Shown: positions 11,851-25,500, counted from the first letter of the stretch. The stretch is DNA of 64,000 nt from Gorsachius magnificus (GCA_034008185.1 CM067086.1:31207007-31271006); one strand, 5' to 3'. Numbers and translations are program-made. Notes: a model not told the origin generated them from the sequence alone.

Positions 11851-14800
11851 GAAATATTTAGCTTTATGTGGTTACCTATTATTAACTTAACCCTTTTCTT
11901 CCCAGGATTACTGTCATAATTATAATTGAAGGAAAGATAACAGGTTCATCTTTTGGAAGAAGTTTTTATCAACTGAAAGGCTATTTGAAGAATAGTGTTT
12001 GGTATTTTACTAGCTTACTGGTTTTATTTTTGTTACACTTAGGGGAATTGCTGGGTCTGTGTTAACTAAATTTGTGACAGTTGTCAGCTCTGCAAAGGAT
12101 GACAGATAGATTCCCCTAATTTCTGTTTCTTCTCCCCCCACCTCCCCAATTTATGTTGTTATCTACAAAATTTGCCACTGATCTACATGTCAGCAAGTCT
12201 GCATTTCTGCTTTTTGTTCTGAATGCTTCCTTGCTCCCTAACCCTCAGGAGAAAACCTCTGCTCTAAGGAAGCTGAGTGCCATCTGTTGCCACATACACA
12301 ACGATCACCTGCACTGATCTGCTGAGATTTAACAGTGCTTTCTTCTTAACTTCATTCTCTGCTGAAGTAGCTCACACTAAACTATATGAACTTAACCAAG
12401 GTTACATTGATTTTAAGATGTAATAGTAATTAATGTGAATTGCTGCCATCTGTTTCTGGGCTCTTGCAGTATGCCTTTCTACAGGCAAACACAAGCTTGC
12501 TCGACCACACGGTGAAAAAACTGGAGGGTGTGTAGTCGCTAGAGAAGGGTGACGAGGTTGAGCCCATGCATGGTGGCACTCAGCAGAATTTGCTCCCTCG
12601 GGTTTCAAGCCCTGCTAACCACCGTCGCAAACCATCGGTCAGCTCAGAGCACACCGAACCAGCTGGCCTCCCTGTGCGGAAGACCATGAAGTCTCACTCA
12701 ATAATCATACTCGCTTGCAGTCAGTGGTAAAATGTCCATGACATAGCAGGATGGTAAATGAAGCTTAATAAAAGCTATCAAATTGGGATAGATATAGGAA
12801 CCCAGGGGACAGTAATCCCCTACCTGTGCATTTCAGCACATTTTGCTCCATTATGATCTCCCGCTCATTATTCTCCATGTAGACACTACAGTATCTCAAG
12901 CCAGAACTGTCCCCTCCGTTTTCACCTCAATTTTGCAACCATTAATCAAGAAAAGGGTATCACAATACTCAAGTGTACAAGTAACTGTTGCTGAAGCAAA
13001 CCCTTTAAAACTCCTTTTAACCAAGACAGAAAAGGCACATACAGTCATTCCCACTTCAACACTCATGTTCCATTTTGGTACCAGTGTCACTCAATTAATT
13101 AAATGCAGAATCCCGTTCCTGGAAGCTAACTTACAGGATCTGAAAGAACGATGCTGACAAGTCTTACTGTATGCTATACTGTATTCTGTTCCTGGAACGA
13201 GACTGTTAACAGCAATAGTTTATTTTTGATAGCAGCACTTGCTCTCTAGGAGGCAAGTCCATACCAAAGCCAAAACACAAGATCAAAATATTCTTGCTCC
13301 CAGATAGCATCTCTCAAGAAAGTAAATTTTCAGCAACTACAAAACAGAGTTCCACTTGCACCCCACCCCTTTCTTTTTTTAAAGAGATGTTTCTCTTCTG
13401 TGTTTCTTTTTCAGTTCCTAGCTGATGATACGTTGCATCCCTGGGTGATGGGTCCAGAAACAAACAGACTGCCCTCTCTGGTGCGTGGACTTTTGTAAAA
13501 GGTCTGCAAAGTGCCCAAGTTAATCAATGGCTAACTTCCCATACCACGAGACTCTGACCTATGAATAGTCACAAACCAAAACCAAACTCAAAAAAAGCAG
13601 ATCAAGAAACAAACCCCAAAGGAAATGGGCTGACACTTGCTGGTATGGGTACAGTTCAGCATAATTGCTGTATATTACAGTAAGCACCACGGACACACTT
13701 CCCTGAGGTTTGCATCCTTACTCCTACATCCAGAGCAGAAGGGCTCGTACGCCGCCCTCGGGTTTCTTTCCAGCATAACTTTGGTAGCAATACAAAGATG
13801 GAGCTCAGCCTGTGGTCTCTGTGCTGCACTGCCGGCTACGTTCCTGACGGCCACACTTGGCACGCTAGGGCCAGCAGTCATCACCACAGGTCCCATGACA
13901 TCCCACAAACATCAGAGTTGGGTGAGACCCCACAGTTTGGAAGAGGGGGAAAGAGAGTGTTTAACCTACTAACTCTGAACTAGCTTCTAGTTGTTTCTAA
14001 GTAGTTTGCAATTGCTTCTAAGTAGTTTGGAGTGCAAGGCCAAGCTGATTTTTCTAACGACAGGTGTCAAGACTGTGTCAGCAATTTGATAAGAGGATTA
14101 TTAAAAAATACAAACCTATCATTTTTATAGTGTTTAAAATATTTTTCCCAGCACCGCTTTATTCCTTTGCTCTACCACTGCAGTTGCTTCTCCCTGAACT
14201 CATGATTTGGCAAAAGAATCATAAGAAGCTGTTCTGCTGTCTTCATGAAAGTCATCCAGCTCCCGAAACTCCACAGAGTACCATTTCTCCATAGGTTGAT
14301 TGATCACACAGTCATGCATTTAAGGGAGAAACAAAAGCAGCTTTTCAGAAGTGAAAGTTAAATTTTACCTAAAATTAATAGGCTTTATTCCCAGCAACCC
14401 CCGTATTAACTGTCTAGAGAGCGTTTCATATTGACACACATTCCTGAACGTGCTCCTGCAGCTATTGCTCCCTGCTGCAGCACCGGAGCGGAGAATTAGG
14501 AGCAGGGAGAATATTGCTGGCTGCCCACCCGAGGTGTTCCCAATTCCTGCATCCTCATCGCCCCAGGCCTCCTGGGCAGCCAGCCACAGACCGCCTTTTC
14601 ACTCTCAGCTATTGCCCTCCACAACCCTTCCTTCTCAACCCAGGGACCCTTTGGCCACATGGCGGCCCCCAGAGTAGGCCAGACACCGTCGATTTGAATT
14701 TTAGACCTCACTTTCCTCCCTCAGCAAAATCCACTCCAAAGACAGCTGAGCATATCATCAAGCAAACGATCTTTTTTTTTTTTTCAAGCTTCCAAATAAC

Positions 14801-17800
14801 TAATAGCTGTTCAATGAATTTGCTTCCTTGTCTACTGGCCGGGAAACTCAAAGCAGATTATTACTGAGTCTATTACAGCTCCTGCATACTAGAAAAAACA
14901 ACAGAAAGCAGTTGGAAGTTACACAGATAAACTCAATCACTGTTTGTAAAGTGAAAAACAAGTTCAAACTCCGATTGGTACGCAGTATTGTTCCCCTCCC
15001 ACCCCCTGTCTAACTTATTAAAAATGTCCATTGGTCTGTGTAAATGGCATTCTTTTATGATACACAACGTTGAAGTATTTTCCCCTAAAAAAGGTGTTTG
15101 GCTTTTGTGTGTAGGTATATATACCATGTATATTTTTGTACACATATACCTACATATACTTACACACAAGATGCTAATGCTATGTCTCAAAAGCAAGTCT
15201 GAGTATACTATAGACAAAAGTACATAAACATAAGTAAACATTGTCATTAATCCTGATGTCATTTAAACAATTGTTCTCGCAACTACTAATGGTTTATGTA
15301 CTTAATTAATCTGCATTCACTACTGTTATATGAAGAAAACTAATTTAAATCTATTGCCCCAGAATTTTCACTGTATGTTTCCACAGGAAATTCTGAATTA
15401 CAGAACCGAATAACCTGGGATGGGCTCCACAGTAGAAATGTATTAGGTATTCACATTATTCAAACTTTAGTCAAGTAAAGACAACACAAAAGTAAGGATA
15501 CTGAAAATCATAGTCCAGACTAGTCATACAAGGGCCACAGAGAGAGAGACCGAGATCATTTTAACAGTTGACATGTCCCCTGCAAGAAGGACAGTGGCTT
15601 CTGCTTTAGGAGACTTCTACAGACAGGCAAGTGCGCCACACCAAGAAAGGAAAACAATTAAAAGCCTTAAAGGAAGACACAAAATTGTAAGCAAAAACTC
15701 GGATAATATTTTGGGGTTTGGTGTTTTGGTTTGATTTTTTTTTTTTTTTTAAAATGATTGTGGACAACTGGAACATTCAAATTGAAATGCACTCAGCTGA
15801 ACCCTCTAGAGCCTTCCACTACAAATCCTTTTGGAAAAAACCCTGCAAAGTCAGCAATATTCTTTTCAACAATATGCCAATTTACTTTTTTAAAATTACA
15901 AGTTTTATATTACTATACTTTTAAGCCCTCAGAAGAATACTGGTATATCAGTATAAAGAACTTGATATAAAAGAGTAGAATAAAAAAAATTAAAAGAAAT
16001 TAAAACTTCCTAAAAAATAAAGTAGGCTAAAAGAAAAGGTTTAAAGAAAAAAAAAGTTATAACTGTGTTCTTACTCAGATACTGATCTTGGAAAATAGAC
16101 CCCCAAATTAGTAAGCAACAGATTTTATATGAGAGCAAGAATAATTTCCAGCAACTCTTCACTTTCTCATGTTTTCCATTCTTTTCATTCTTCTCTTAGA
16201 CCATCAGCTTCATACTTTGACTGCAAGCATTTCACTCACAAGCGTGCAATCCCATTTATAAGCCTGACTCTGGTGTCCTTTCACTGGAACACCGAAACAG
16301 GCTTCAAAATTTGTTATGTATTAATCTGCAAAGGATTCTAAATCGCTACCACCAGCAAACACCTAGATCTGTATTTTACTGATGTCGATGGATTACTGTA
16401 TGCTGAATTTCTCCAATACACTCCACCCCAAAGCAGGAAACTGAACACTGGGCACAATCTTCTTTCTGGAGCCATGCTTTTTGTTTTCTGAAGCTTATTT
16501 TATGCATACATGCAAATTAAAACTATAACCACATGAAATAACATTTTTCTTCAGACAATTCAATTGTTCACGTAGAAGGAATGGCAACTGATCCAGTAAA
16601 TCACTACACTGCTTCTCTGCGCAGTGCTTATGGCAGCCCCTCTCAGTCCTCCAGTACAGTGGATATTCCTAACCTAAAAAGGCTGCAATCTTTGTCCAAG
16701 GAATACATTTATTTACCATGTTTGATTTCATTCAGAGCTAAGCAGAGGGATCATCCCACAGACCAAAAAGGAAAACCATCCTAGGTTACCATTTGACACG
16801 CATGCTGTGTATATCTAAACTTATGAGGCACCATAAATCCACCAAAAAAAAAACCCCAAACCACCCAGCTTTTAGGCTTCTAACTCTTATATAACATAAG
16901 CAGGCATGACGTCAGAGATCCCTGGGGATAATTCACTTTGCTATTTTTGAGAAAACACATATAAGGAGCTTTTTGTCTTTTGACAGCCACATACGTTACG
17001 CATTTGTTTTCCAAAACACCATCTTTATGGCTATAAAGGAATAAACAGCTCAATCTCCACATAGGACTCTCTATAGTTTTGCTAATTTTCCTGTAGATAC
17101 TTCCAATGCCCCTTAAAATTAAGACTATAACAAACACTGTTTTAAACAAGCATTCACCAATTTTTTGCAGTATGAAAGTCTACCAGAAAAACATGGATGG
17201 GATCTGTAAACAACTGAAATGAATTTCTGAGCCCTAAGCATCTGGTGATGAAGATGAGTGTGTTACATCCGTTAAGGATATCACCTTAAAAACAGAAAAA
17301 GATGTCTGAAGCTTTCAATGTGAAATGAAAAAGACTGATGGATAAACCAGTAAACAGCTCTAAAAAACCTAGCAGGGAATAGAGTACCACAACACAAGCC
17401 TTGTACTTCGCTAAATGAATATATATTCCAATGGCATTCTCCTTTTGAATGTACACAAGACAAAAGCCAGACTAGTTGTACATAAATTATTATTCTACAT
17501 TTAAAATGTTTTGAGTATTAATAAGGGTGAATAAAAGAATGTGGAAAGAGAAAAAAGTTACCTGCCAAAATATGCAGTTACTCAGCAGAAATCTGCATGC
17601 TGCAGGACTGCAACATTTATGGTTTAAAAAAATAATAAAGCTAGATATAAATATTTTGGTTGAATCATTTCTTGTGAGCACTGCGCTATGAGTGGGTGTT
17701 CAGGTTGGATTTCAGAAGACTTAAATAGAGGAAGAACTCTTCACTGTGGAAAACTGAGAAAGGATTTTTCATCATTTAGAAATTGTCTCTCATGTAGACA

Positions 17801-18370
17801 CCTCAGCAGTGACCAACAGGTAGACGACACCCTTTGGTTTGATGACTCACGTATGTCACGTTCTGTAGTTCTAACGTACACTATATAATAAAAACAATTG
17901 AAAACATTCATATAGGCAGTACTTCAAAATTTAAATACAGCTACACAAGTCATCTGCTGAAGGCACAGAGTTACCTCCAGTAACTGCAAATGGAAAAATC
18001 ACAGCTGGCCATATACATCAATTCTTAAGGACTGATTATGAAAACCTGTGCACAACCCATCATTTAAAGCGGCCTACACCAAACTGTAACACCAGGGAGA
18101 AGCAACATAAGCAATTCTGGTCACGAATCCAGACAGTCAAGCTGGCAAAGCAGGATACAAACTGAAAAGAGCAAGCAAGGTGGCACTGACACCTAAAAAA
18201 CACACTTTGCAATTTAAATAAGAATCAGTCTATTACAAGAACACATATGCCAGCAGCACTGGTGCTTCATTCAGACATCTTTAAACATAAGAGGCAAATT
18301 TAGATGGATGGTTGGATGTTGCCAGTTATCTTAAAGCATAAGTAAACTTGTGTGTGTCCAACCTGCCCAC
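11851..18370 (-). other. 5' intron of SIPA1L1, LTR A1 to candidate exon
   Basis: Mostly unique AT-rich sequence. A GC-richer patch at about 14450-14700 has open frames on both strands but few CpGs, so it is not a CpG island. A short direct repeat of a 14-base core (ttctaagtagtttg) occurs twice near 13996-14028. An inverted repeat lies at 15110-15154. Open frames at 12843-13157 and 13637-13972 have no recognisable family. No RNA gene was recognised. Confidence 0.45.
15110..15154. repeat. Inverted repeat with 11-bp arms (hairpin-forming)
   Basis: Arms TGTAGGTATAT (15110-15120) and ATATACCTACA (15144-15154) are perfect reverse complements around a 23-base spacer. Parts of the spacer can also pair imperfectly. 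The sequence is rich in TA and TG/CA steps, so simple-sequence origin is likely. Confidence 0.7.
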
Positions 18371-18501
18371 CTGTCCATGCAGGTACACCTCAGGTGTCAC
18401 AACACTACAGATATCTTCTACCAACTGCCCTTCCAGCCCAAGACCAGTGAATTTATTCTTTAGAAGATTTATTGTCTTTTCTGTGAATTGGGCTACAATA
18501 T
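18371..18501 (-). other. Candidate unannotated exon, open frame of 43 codons
   Basis: On the minus strand a pyrimidine-rich acceptor (tttatttttcttgtttctgccag, AG at 18503-18502) precedes 131 bases that stay open and end CAG at 18371, followed by a donor GTGGGC. The frame reads IVAQFTEKTINLLKNK, then FTGLGLEGQLVEDICS, then VVTPEVYLHGQ, an amino-acid mix like a folded protein. I do not recognise the family. It sits in the 5' intron of SIPA1L1 in the same orientation, so it could be an alternative upstream exon, a fossil exon or coincidence. Introns would be phase 1 before and phase 0 after. Chance open frames of this length are common here, so confidence is low. Confidence 0.2.
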
Positions 18502-21419
18502 CTGGCAGAAACAAGAAAAATAAACCTACCTCCTTCTAACTGAATCCCAAACATAGTCCAGTGCATCTACTTGAGGTTTTTGCATTAAAAACTAAGGAAG
18601 TATGACACAAAAGCCTTTTCGCCTTACGTGATTGGGGTTTTTTTCCGGCTATGGTCAAGGAAAGGAAATATCTACATCTGTTCCTGGTTTACATGCATGC
18701 AAAACATTTTATAAAATGAAAACAGATTTGAAATCATTTAGATTCCAATACTGAACCTTCAAAAGCAAATTACCTACAGAAAGTACACGTGTGGGCGTAT
18801 TCCTGTTTCGCTGCATCAACAGCCTTAATCAGCCTTGCATACTATTTCTGATTATGGTTCATTATATAAAATCACGTTGATAACAGTTCAGCAAGAATGT
18901 TTCTTAACCCTTTCTGAAAAAGAGAAATACCTTTCTTGCACCAGTTTCCACCCTTGAGGTGTGCATGTGCGGGGTGACTTTCCCCAGCCATGCGTGACTT
19001 TGTAAAAGCCTCAACAGCCAGCTTCAAACCACAAGAATTGGCTTGAACCATCCATGAGTATAAAGGCTGCGGCTCACCCCGGCGCCGAGTATGGCGATAC
19101 CTGCAGAATCCTCCTCAGCTCCGCAACCCCCGGGGGGTCCTTGCAGAGCCTCTACAGAAAGCAGACTTTGGAGGCCAATGCACCTCCCCACTCAGAGAGT
19201 TGAAATGGTTCCCACTGCGCCAGCTGGAGCCACATCTCCTGTTCACAAGCTGAAGGCCCTGCTAGGATTTCACAGGAGTTTTTAGTAACACAAACAGTAC
19301 CTTGAAGCCAAATGTGCCTTCTTCAATTCACAGGGCTGCATTTTCTTAAGCGCACACACTTTCTTTTTTGGTTTTTATATACCCTTCTATTACTTTGAAA
19401 CAGGAATTTTATCAAGATCACGTATTATCTGTTACGCAGATCAATATCTGAAAACTACTTGAAAATGTCAACAATTGTGAAGCATCGCAAATAATTTCTC
19501 AGTAGGATTTCTGATCAGAAAGGGATTGTACCTGTGCTCCAAATCTGCTTGTTACATTTCAAGATAAATTAGGTCTTGATTACACTGTGTAAAGACTAAA
19601 TTATTTTACACATCCTCCTATTAGGAAACTTTGCTTGGTAACACCATCACTGTTGAAAGCAACTCATCTTTCTGTACTGGAACACAGGTTTTTTGGGGGA
19701 CAAACTTTAAGAAAAATGCAATTTCAGTAGCTGATTCAGTAACCAGTGTGATGTTAGCACTGCTACGTCTTTGCCATAAAGCAAAATTTCCCCTTGGTTA
19801 TGACAGCAGCAGCGTGGGGTCTCTTTTGATGAGCATCCTTTAGCAAAACCTACCCCCAAAACAGGGGGTTTGAACACAGGCAAACATAGTAACATCACAC
19901 TTAAATGAGTGCTTTGCGAGCGCATGGAGAGAGCAACACCAACCAGCAAACTTCTAAAATTCAGATTCTGCATACTTTTAAGAACTCTGTTGCATTACTA
20001 TTGTTCCACAAGTAAGCCACAGGGTGTCAAGCCACAGCAAACATGTCATGAGATGAGACCGAACAAAAGCCCCTCGCTGCCAGTGGGGGCAATTTCTGAA
20101 TTTCCACAGGCCTCCTGAGAAGGGAGATTGCCAACAGACGACAGACCCAAGCACATGGGGAAAGCAGAGCTCCCAAAACATAATTCACCCTCTCACTTCA
20201 GGAAATCCTTTTTAATACCTACATAAGTTTAAGTCTCTAGGATTTTACACAAAGATGCCAGTGTAACTAAACTGAGTTATGTGCATCTATGTGTTTGGGG
20301 GGTTGGGAAAAGCATCAGACCCCGTCAGCTCAATTTGGGTTGTAACCCTCCTCTAATCCTCAAGCCTACCATGAGCACTGCAATGACATTAGAGCAGACA
20401 AATCTGTTTGGGGCAGGCCACACGCAGCAAAAAGCTGTTACATCTAAAAACGTTGTTCTCATGGCTAGTTCTACAGATACTTCTTTCTTTTTTTTCCACT
20501 TTGTCCTTCATCCTAACCATCCAGTCATCATTTACCAAATCCAGTGAGCCAAAAAATTGTTTTTTGAGTAGTGCGAGATGGCTCAAAATAAAAACACAGT
20601 TTTAAAGCTGCGTGGTGAGCATGGATTCCTAAGATCACAGAAGTGCTTCAAAACACTAACTTTTATAATGAAAATATTTGCTTTTTTTCAAAGTAAAGCT
20701 TTTAGATAAATTTCTGCTTGCCTGTACTTTAATACAGACTTGCCAGAAGTCCCTCTAAGGGTAAGCAATCATTCTAGTTGCAAGTTTCAAACATATAAAC
20801 TGTGAGGAATAAATATATAATCTCTCTCTGAAATTAAGCACATTAAGTTTCTGATACTCTTGAGTAGTTCATTACCTCAGAAGAGGGAGTAAAGCTGAAT
20901 TTTTTCTTTCTTAACACAAGGAAAAAATACAATTACTGGAAGCAGAAATTCTGCAGTGGAGCAAAACAGACTTTTGAGTCTTTAGACTTCTTCACATACA
21001 TAATTAAGTGCCTGTTCTTTGTAAACTGTTGCTGTAAAAATATCACCAGAGATTTTTTCCAGCCAGACAAGATGTTTCCAATTCATTTTAATCTTTATTA
21101 AAGATGCAACAACTGCTCGGGGTAACTCGCCCTACTGTATTTGGTTCATAGGCCAACAGTTGAAAGCCATCCTTTCTTACAGGCTAATAGGAATGACAAG
21201 TAGTTTAAGAAGAATTCATAGTCCTGAAGCAATTTGACTGTTTATTTATAGTTCATACTCCTTCATACTGCAAAGAGAAGATTCACCAAGAAAGCAACTG
21301 AAAATATTACCTCTTCAGAATGTAACATAACATAGGGAAAGATTTCTTACAAGACATTCGTATTGCCCAGGATGTTCTTGACTTGTCAAAAATTTTTGCA
21401 AGTCTCCTATGTGATCATT
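18502..21419 (-). other. 5' intron of SIPA1L1, before the long LTR
   Basis: Unique sequence with a moderately GC- and CpG-enriched stretch at about 18990-19240 that includes a plus-strand TATAAA at 19059-19064 (see findings). Elsewhere it is AT-rich. Plus- and minus-strand frames of 60-90 codons between 19600 and 20600 have no recognisable family. Confidence 0.45.
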
Positions 21420-22542
21420 TGTATTGGGTTTGTATGGACAAGGTTTGGTAGCGGGGAGTCTACAGGGGTGGCTTCTGTGAGAAGCTGACAAAAGGTTCCC
21501 CTGTGTCCGACAGAGGCAATGCCAGCCAGCTCCAAGATGGACCCACTGCTGGCCAAGGCTGAGCCCATCAGCGATGGCAGTAGCACCTATGGGATAATGT
21601 ATTTAAGAAGGGGGAAAAAAAAAAAAACCAGCTGCAGAACGGTAGCCAGAGAGAGAGAAGTGAGAGGATGCGAGAGAAAACAGCCCTGCAGACACCCAGG
21701 TGAGTGCAGCAGGAGGGGCAGGAGGTGCTCCAGGCGCCGGAGCAGAGATTCCCCTGCAGCCCCTGCTGCAGCCCATGGAGGGCCCATGCCATAGCAGATC
21801 CCCACCTGCAGCCCGGGGAGGACCCCATGCCAGAGCAGGGGGATGCCCAAAGGAGGCTCTGACCCCATGGGAAGCCCACACTGGAACATGCTCCTGGCAG
21901 GACCTGTGGGCCCATGAAGAGAGGAGCCCAGGCTGGGGCAGGTTTGCTGGCAGGGCTGGTGACCCCGCGGGGGACCCACGCTGGAGCAGTCTGCTCCTGA
22001 GGGACTGCACCCTGTGGGAAGGATGGACCCATGCTGGAGCAGCTTGTGAAGAACCCCCGGGAAGGACCCACGCTGGAGAAGTTTGTGGAGGACTGTCTGC
22101 CGCGGGAGGGACCCCAGGCTGGAGCAGGGGCAGAGTGTGAGGAGTCCTGCCCTGAGGAGGAAGGAGCGGCAGAGACAGCGTGTGATGGACTGACCGCAGG
22201 CCCTGTTGCCCATCCCCCTGTGCCGCTCAGGGGGAGGAGGGTAGAGAAAATCGGGAGTGAAGTTAAGTCTGGGAAGAAGGGAGGGGTGGGGGGAAGGTGT
22301 TTTAAGGTTTAGTTTTTATTTTCTCTTTACCTTACTCTGATTTGATTGGTAATAAATTAAGCTAATTTCCCCAAGTCAAGTCTGTTTTGCCCATGACAGT
22401 AACTGGTGAGCGATCTCTCCCTGTCCTTATCTTGACCCACGAGCCTTTCATTCTATTTTCTCTCCCCTGCCCAGCTGAGGAGGGGAGTTGATAGAGCAGC
22501 TTTGGTGGGCACCTGATATCCAAGCAGGGTCAACCCACCACA
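21420..22542 (+). mobile_element. Long solo LTR (1123 bp) of an avian endogenous retrovirus
   Basis: The element starts TGTATTGGG and ends AACCCACCACA. It is bracketed by a perfect 5-bp target duplication, TCATT at 21415-21419 and at 22543-22547, which fits an ERVL-type integrase. A TATA-like box TATTTAAG lies at 21600-21607, followed by an A-rich run. From about 21770 to 22135 there is a degenerate GC-rich array of units containing GACCCACGCTGGAGCAG-like cores spaced about 40-60 bases apart. A polyadenylation signal AATAAA is at 22351-22356. No gag, pol or env sequence is attached, so it is a solo LTR. It is antisense to SIPA1L1. The long open frames inside it (up to 208 codons on the minus strand) arise from the GC-rich array and are not genes. 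Confidence 0.9.
21770..22135 (+). repeat. Degenerate minisatellite-like array inside the long LTR
   Basis: Cores of the form GACCCAYGCTGGAGCAG recur at about 21973, 22026, 22066 and 22108, with weaker copies further left. Spacers vary, so this is an internal, diverged tandem array of the LTR and not a clean satellite. Confidence 0.75.
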
Positions 22543-25500
22543 TCATTAAACTAAACATAAGAAAAATAAATACAATAATTCATTTCACCAAAATTAATAG
22601 ACCAAAACAGAATGCTGTAATGGGGAGAGAAGTCCTGCCTTGCAGATCTATTACAATTCCTTCAAGGAATCATCCAGTATGAGACACCTCTGTTTCATAT
22701 GTGACTGACTTCCTAAACCGTCTAATTAGATAACTTGCTAAAGACTGTGAAAGAAAAAGGGACCATTAGAAGATGAAAGGGGAAGGCTTCGTGAATGACT
22801 AAATGAATAAGGACAGGGTATAAGGGAAAGGACTTTCACATGATCACTTCCACAGAGGAGAGAGGTTGCCAACACTGGGGAATGCGCAGTTCAGCACTGT
22901 TGTGTATAATCTGGAAAAGACAGTAAGACACCAAAGTCTGCTGCTGATGTATGATTATTTGAGCTGGTAACAAAAGATTCAACAGTGAAGAGATTCAACA
23001 ACAGCCAGAACACAAAGGTGTGCAGAGGTATGTCTTGATAACAACTGAGCTGTATATGTAATTTTATTGCTTCTTCAATGTTGATAAATACACAGAGGAG
23101 AAAGAGACATTCCCTAACTATACATATGGAATGGCAAGCCCTAATCAATTGTTTGTGACTTCAGAAAGCATTTTCAGATAGTGCAGACAGATCTCTGAAA
23201 ACCTTAGTTCAATGGTCCTGGGCACCAAAAAGAACCTCAGACATTCTGAAAGGAAAGGTCGGGGGGTTGGCAGGGAAGTTAAGTGCTACGAAATCACGGC
23301 GAGTCTACTGAAATATTAAAAGCAGTTCTGTTACCCTAGAAACAGAAAATTTCTATAAAGTAACCAACAAGTACACTTAATTCAACTATGAATCTCATAA
23401 CCACGACTTATGGATGCCAAAACTTAAGAGAACTGAAAAAGCAGTCAGATAAATTAATTTAAGAAAAACCTCATCAAGGGCTTCAAATGCAAATAGTTCA
23501 ACATGCAGCTGAAGTTCTTCAGTCACACTTCTAGAAACTAGGGTAACATCCCACGAGATGTAGAACTATTTGTTTGCTCCCACCTTTCTCTTCCATACAA
23601 AGAGATCTAACAGTTGCCTGATTCAGAACAACTATTTTTATGTTCTTACACAAGATTTATTAAACTACCCAGTTTTATTAATATGAGAAGCTAGGTTAAA
23701 GGAATAGATGCTTTTTATGTTACCATCTCAGATGAAAAGCAGTAGTAAAGCCCTTAAAGACTGTTACACTTGCATTAGCTGTAAGTTTGAATTTAAAACT
23801 TGGCTATTACATCTGTCTTGCAAATTTACCTCCCAAAATCAGCATGCTACTCTACTGAAATGGCTTTTAAAAAAGGGTCATTAGGTCCAAGCAGACAAAC
23901 AGGGGCTGTGGGGGAACAGCAAGATAAGGAGTGTATTAGGAAAGGATGCCAACAGCAGGTTTGGGGAGGCATTGACTAACGCAGCTTCTTGGAAACTAAG
24001 TTACTTTCAGAACTAACTTCAAAATACTCACTTAAGACCTATTGCTCAGATGTCACCTATTCACAAGACCGCCTGTTAAATCACAAAAAATAAGTATTTT
24101 CCTGTTTTGGCAATTTGCAAATATATGCAATCACAGTAAGAGGACTATATCTAACAGGGTATTTTAAGAACTAGTTTGAGGACTTTTCCTACCACAGCAA
24201 CCGCTCTAACAAAAAGCTCTTTCCCTGAAAACCTTGTCTGTCTTTACCCTACCTACATTACTGAACATAAAACATGAGTATCTAAGTCAGGTGTTCTCTG
24301 AATTGCCCCCTAAAGGAGACTCTGGCACTCTCCTCACTGATTACAGACAAAGGCTGCAAAACCACTCTCACTATGCTAACATTAACTGCTGAGTGGCACC
24401 CTCCACACAGAGCTCCCAAACAGAAGACCTTTTTGTAAAGCCAGGCAAGCTAATGGGAAGATGCAAATCAAAAACAGAGTGGAAAGGTTATTTTAACAGT
24501 CTGAGAGGATTTGGATAATAAGAAAATAAACAGAGAACAAGAAGGATGTACCCAGGAAAGTCAGAAACATAATAGCTCTTTTTTTTTCTTAATGTTACTT
24601 ATCCCATCCATTCATTTATCACAGCTAATAGTGAAGCTACTACAAACCTTCTTTTCTAAAACAGAAAGGAAAGCTTTCATTTCAAGGTGAAAAGTACAAG
24701 GTACATCATCAACAGTACCTACATTAATTGAAAAATCTCTGTATGCTAGCAGATGTTACAGAGCTGTGTGCACTGCTACTATGCCACAGTACTGTATAAC
24801 TGATCTATTTTTTTTTTTTTTAAGATCAGTTTCTGATGTTGACATATTCTAAATGAACTGTGCAGACAGTGCACTGGGAACAGACTGATACTGCCATTTT
24901 TCAAACCACATTCTTTTAGAATTGATATCGTAACTTCCCACTCTTACAAAGTCATTGCACCGGCCCCCACTAACTCTGTTTTACTTCAAGGAGAAAAGTC
25001 CTCAGTTCCAAGGATGGAATGAGAAAATATTTTAGTCATAAGTATATGTGGAACGCAAACAAAGGAAGACAGTGCAGCGAGAGGGAAAAAAAGCAGGAGA
25101 TAAGCTAGATACAAGTCACGTGGAAAGAAACTGGGATGCTGCATTAGTGCCAATACATGTGAAAATAAAGTCAATGGATCTCCTTCCGCTGCTCCTGCAA
25201 ATGATCACTGAGAGATGACAGCATCTGGGAATCATGGAAGAATATGCTCTTGAATATGTGTAGTAATCTCAGTTACATGACGCTAAAATTTTCCAGTTCA
25301 TTACATTTCATAGACTGAATATGATGATTATTGCTCCTGTGAGAATTAAGTTTTATTGAGCTTGGTTACATCTGAAATCTTTATGAAAACTATTCATGTT
25401 CCTAGTACAGATTAAAAAAAATTTGAGATATATAAGAATATTTTAATTCTTCAGTTCTTTCTTAGCACTGCATTTTCATCTAAATTACATATTCAAAGTA

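Noticed and set aside
14450..14720. GC-richer patch considered as a CpG-island promoter or first exon
   Set aside because: Too few CpGs, and no TATA or splice donor arrangement that stands out.
21568..22213. Minus-strand open frames of 135-208 codons and plus-strand frames of 91-146 codons
   Set aside because: They lie wholly in the GC-rich array of the solo LTR. Stops are rare there because of composition, and the encoded sequences are low-complexity Gly/Pro/Cys/Ser-rich with no domain.
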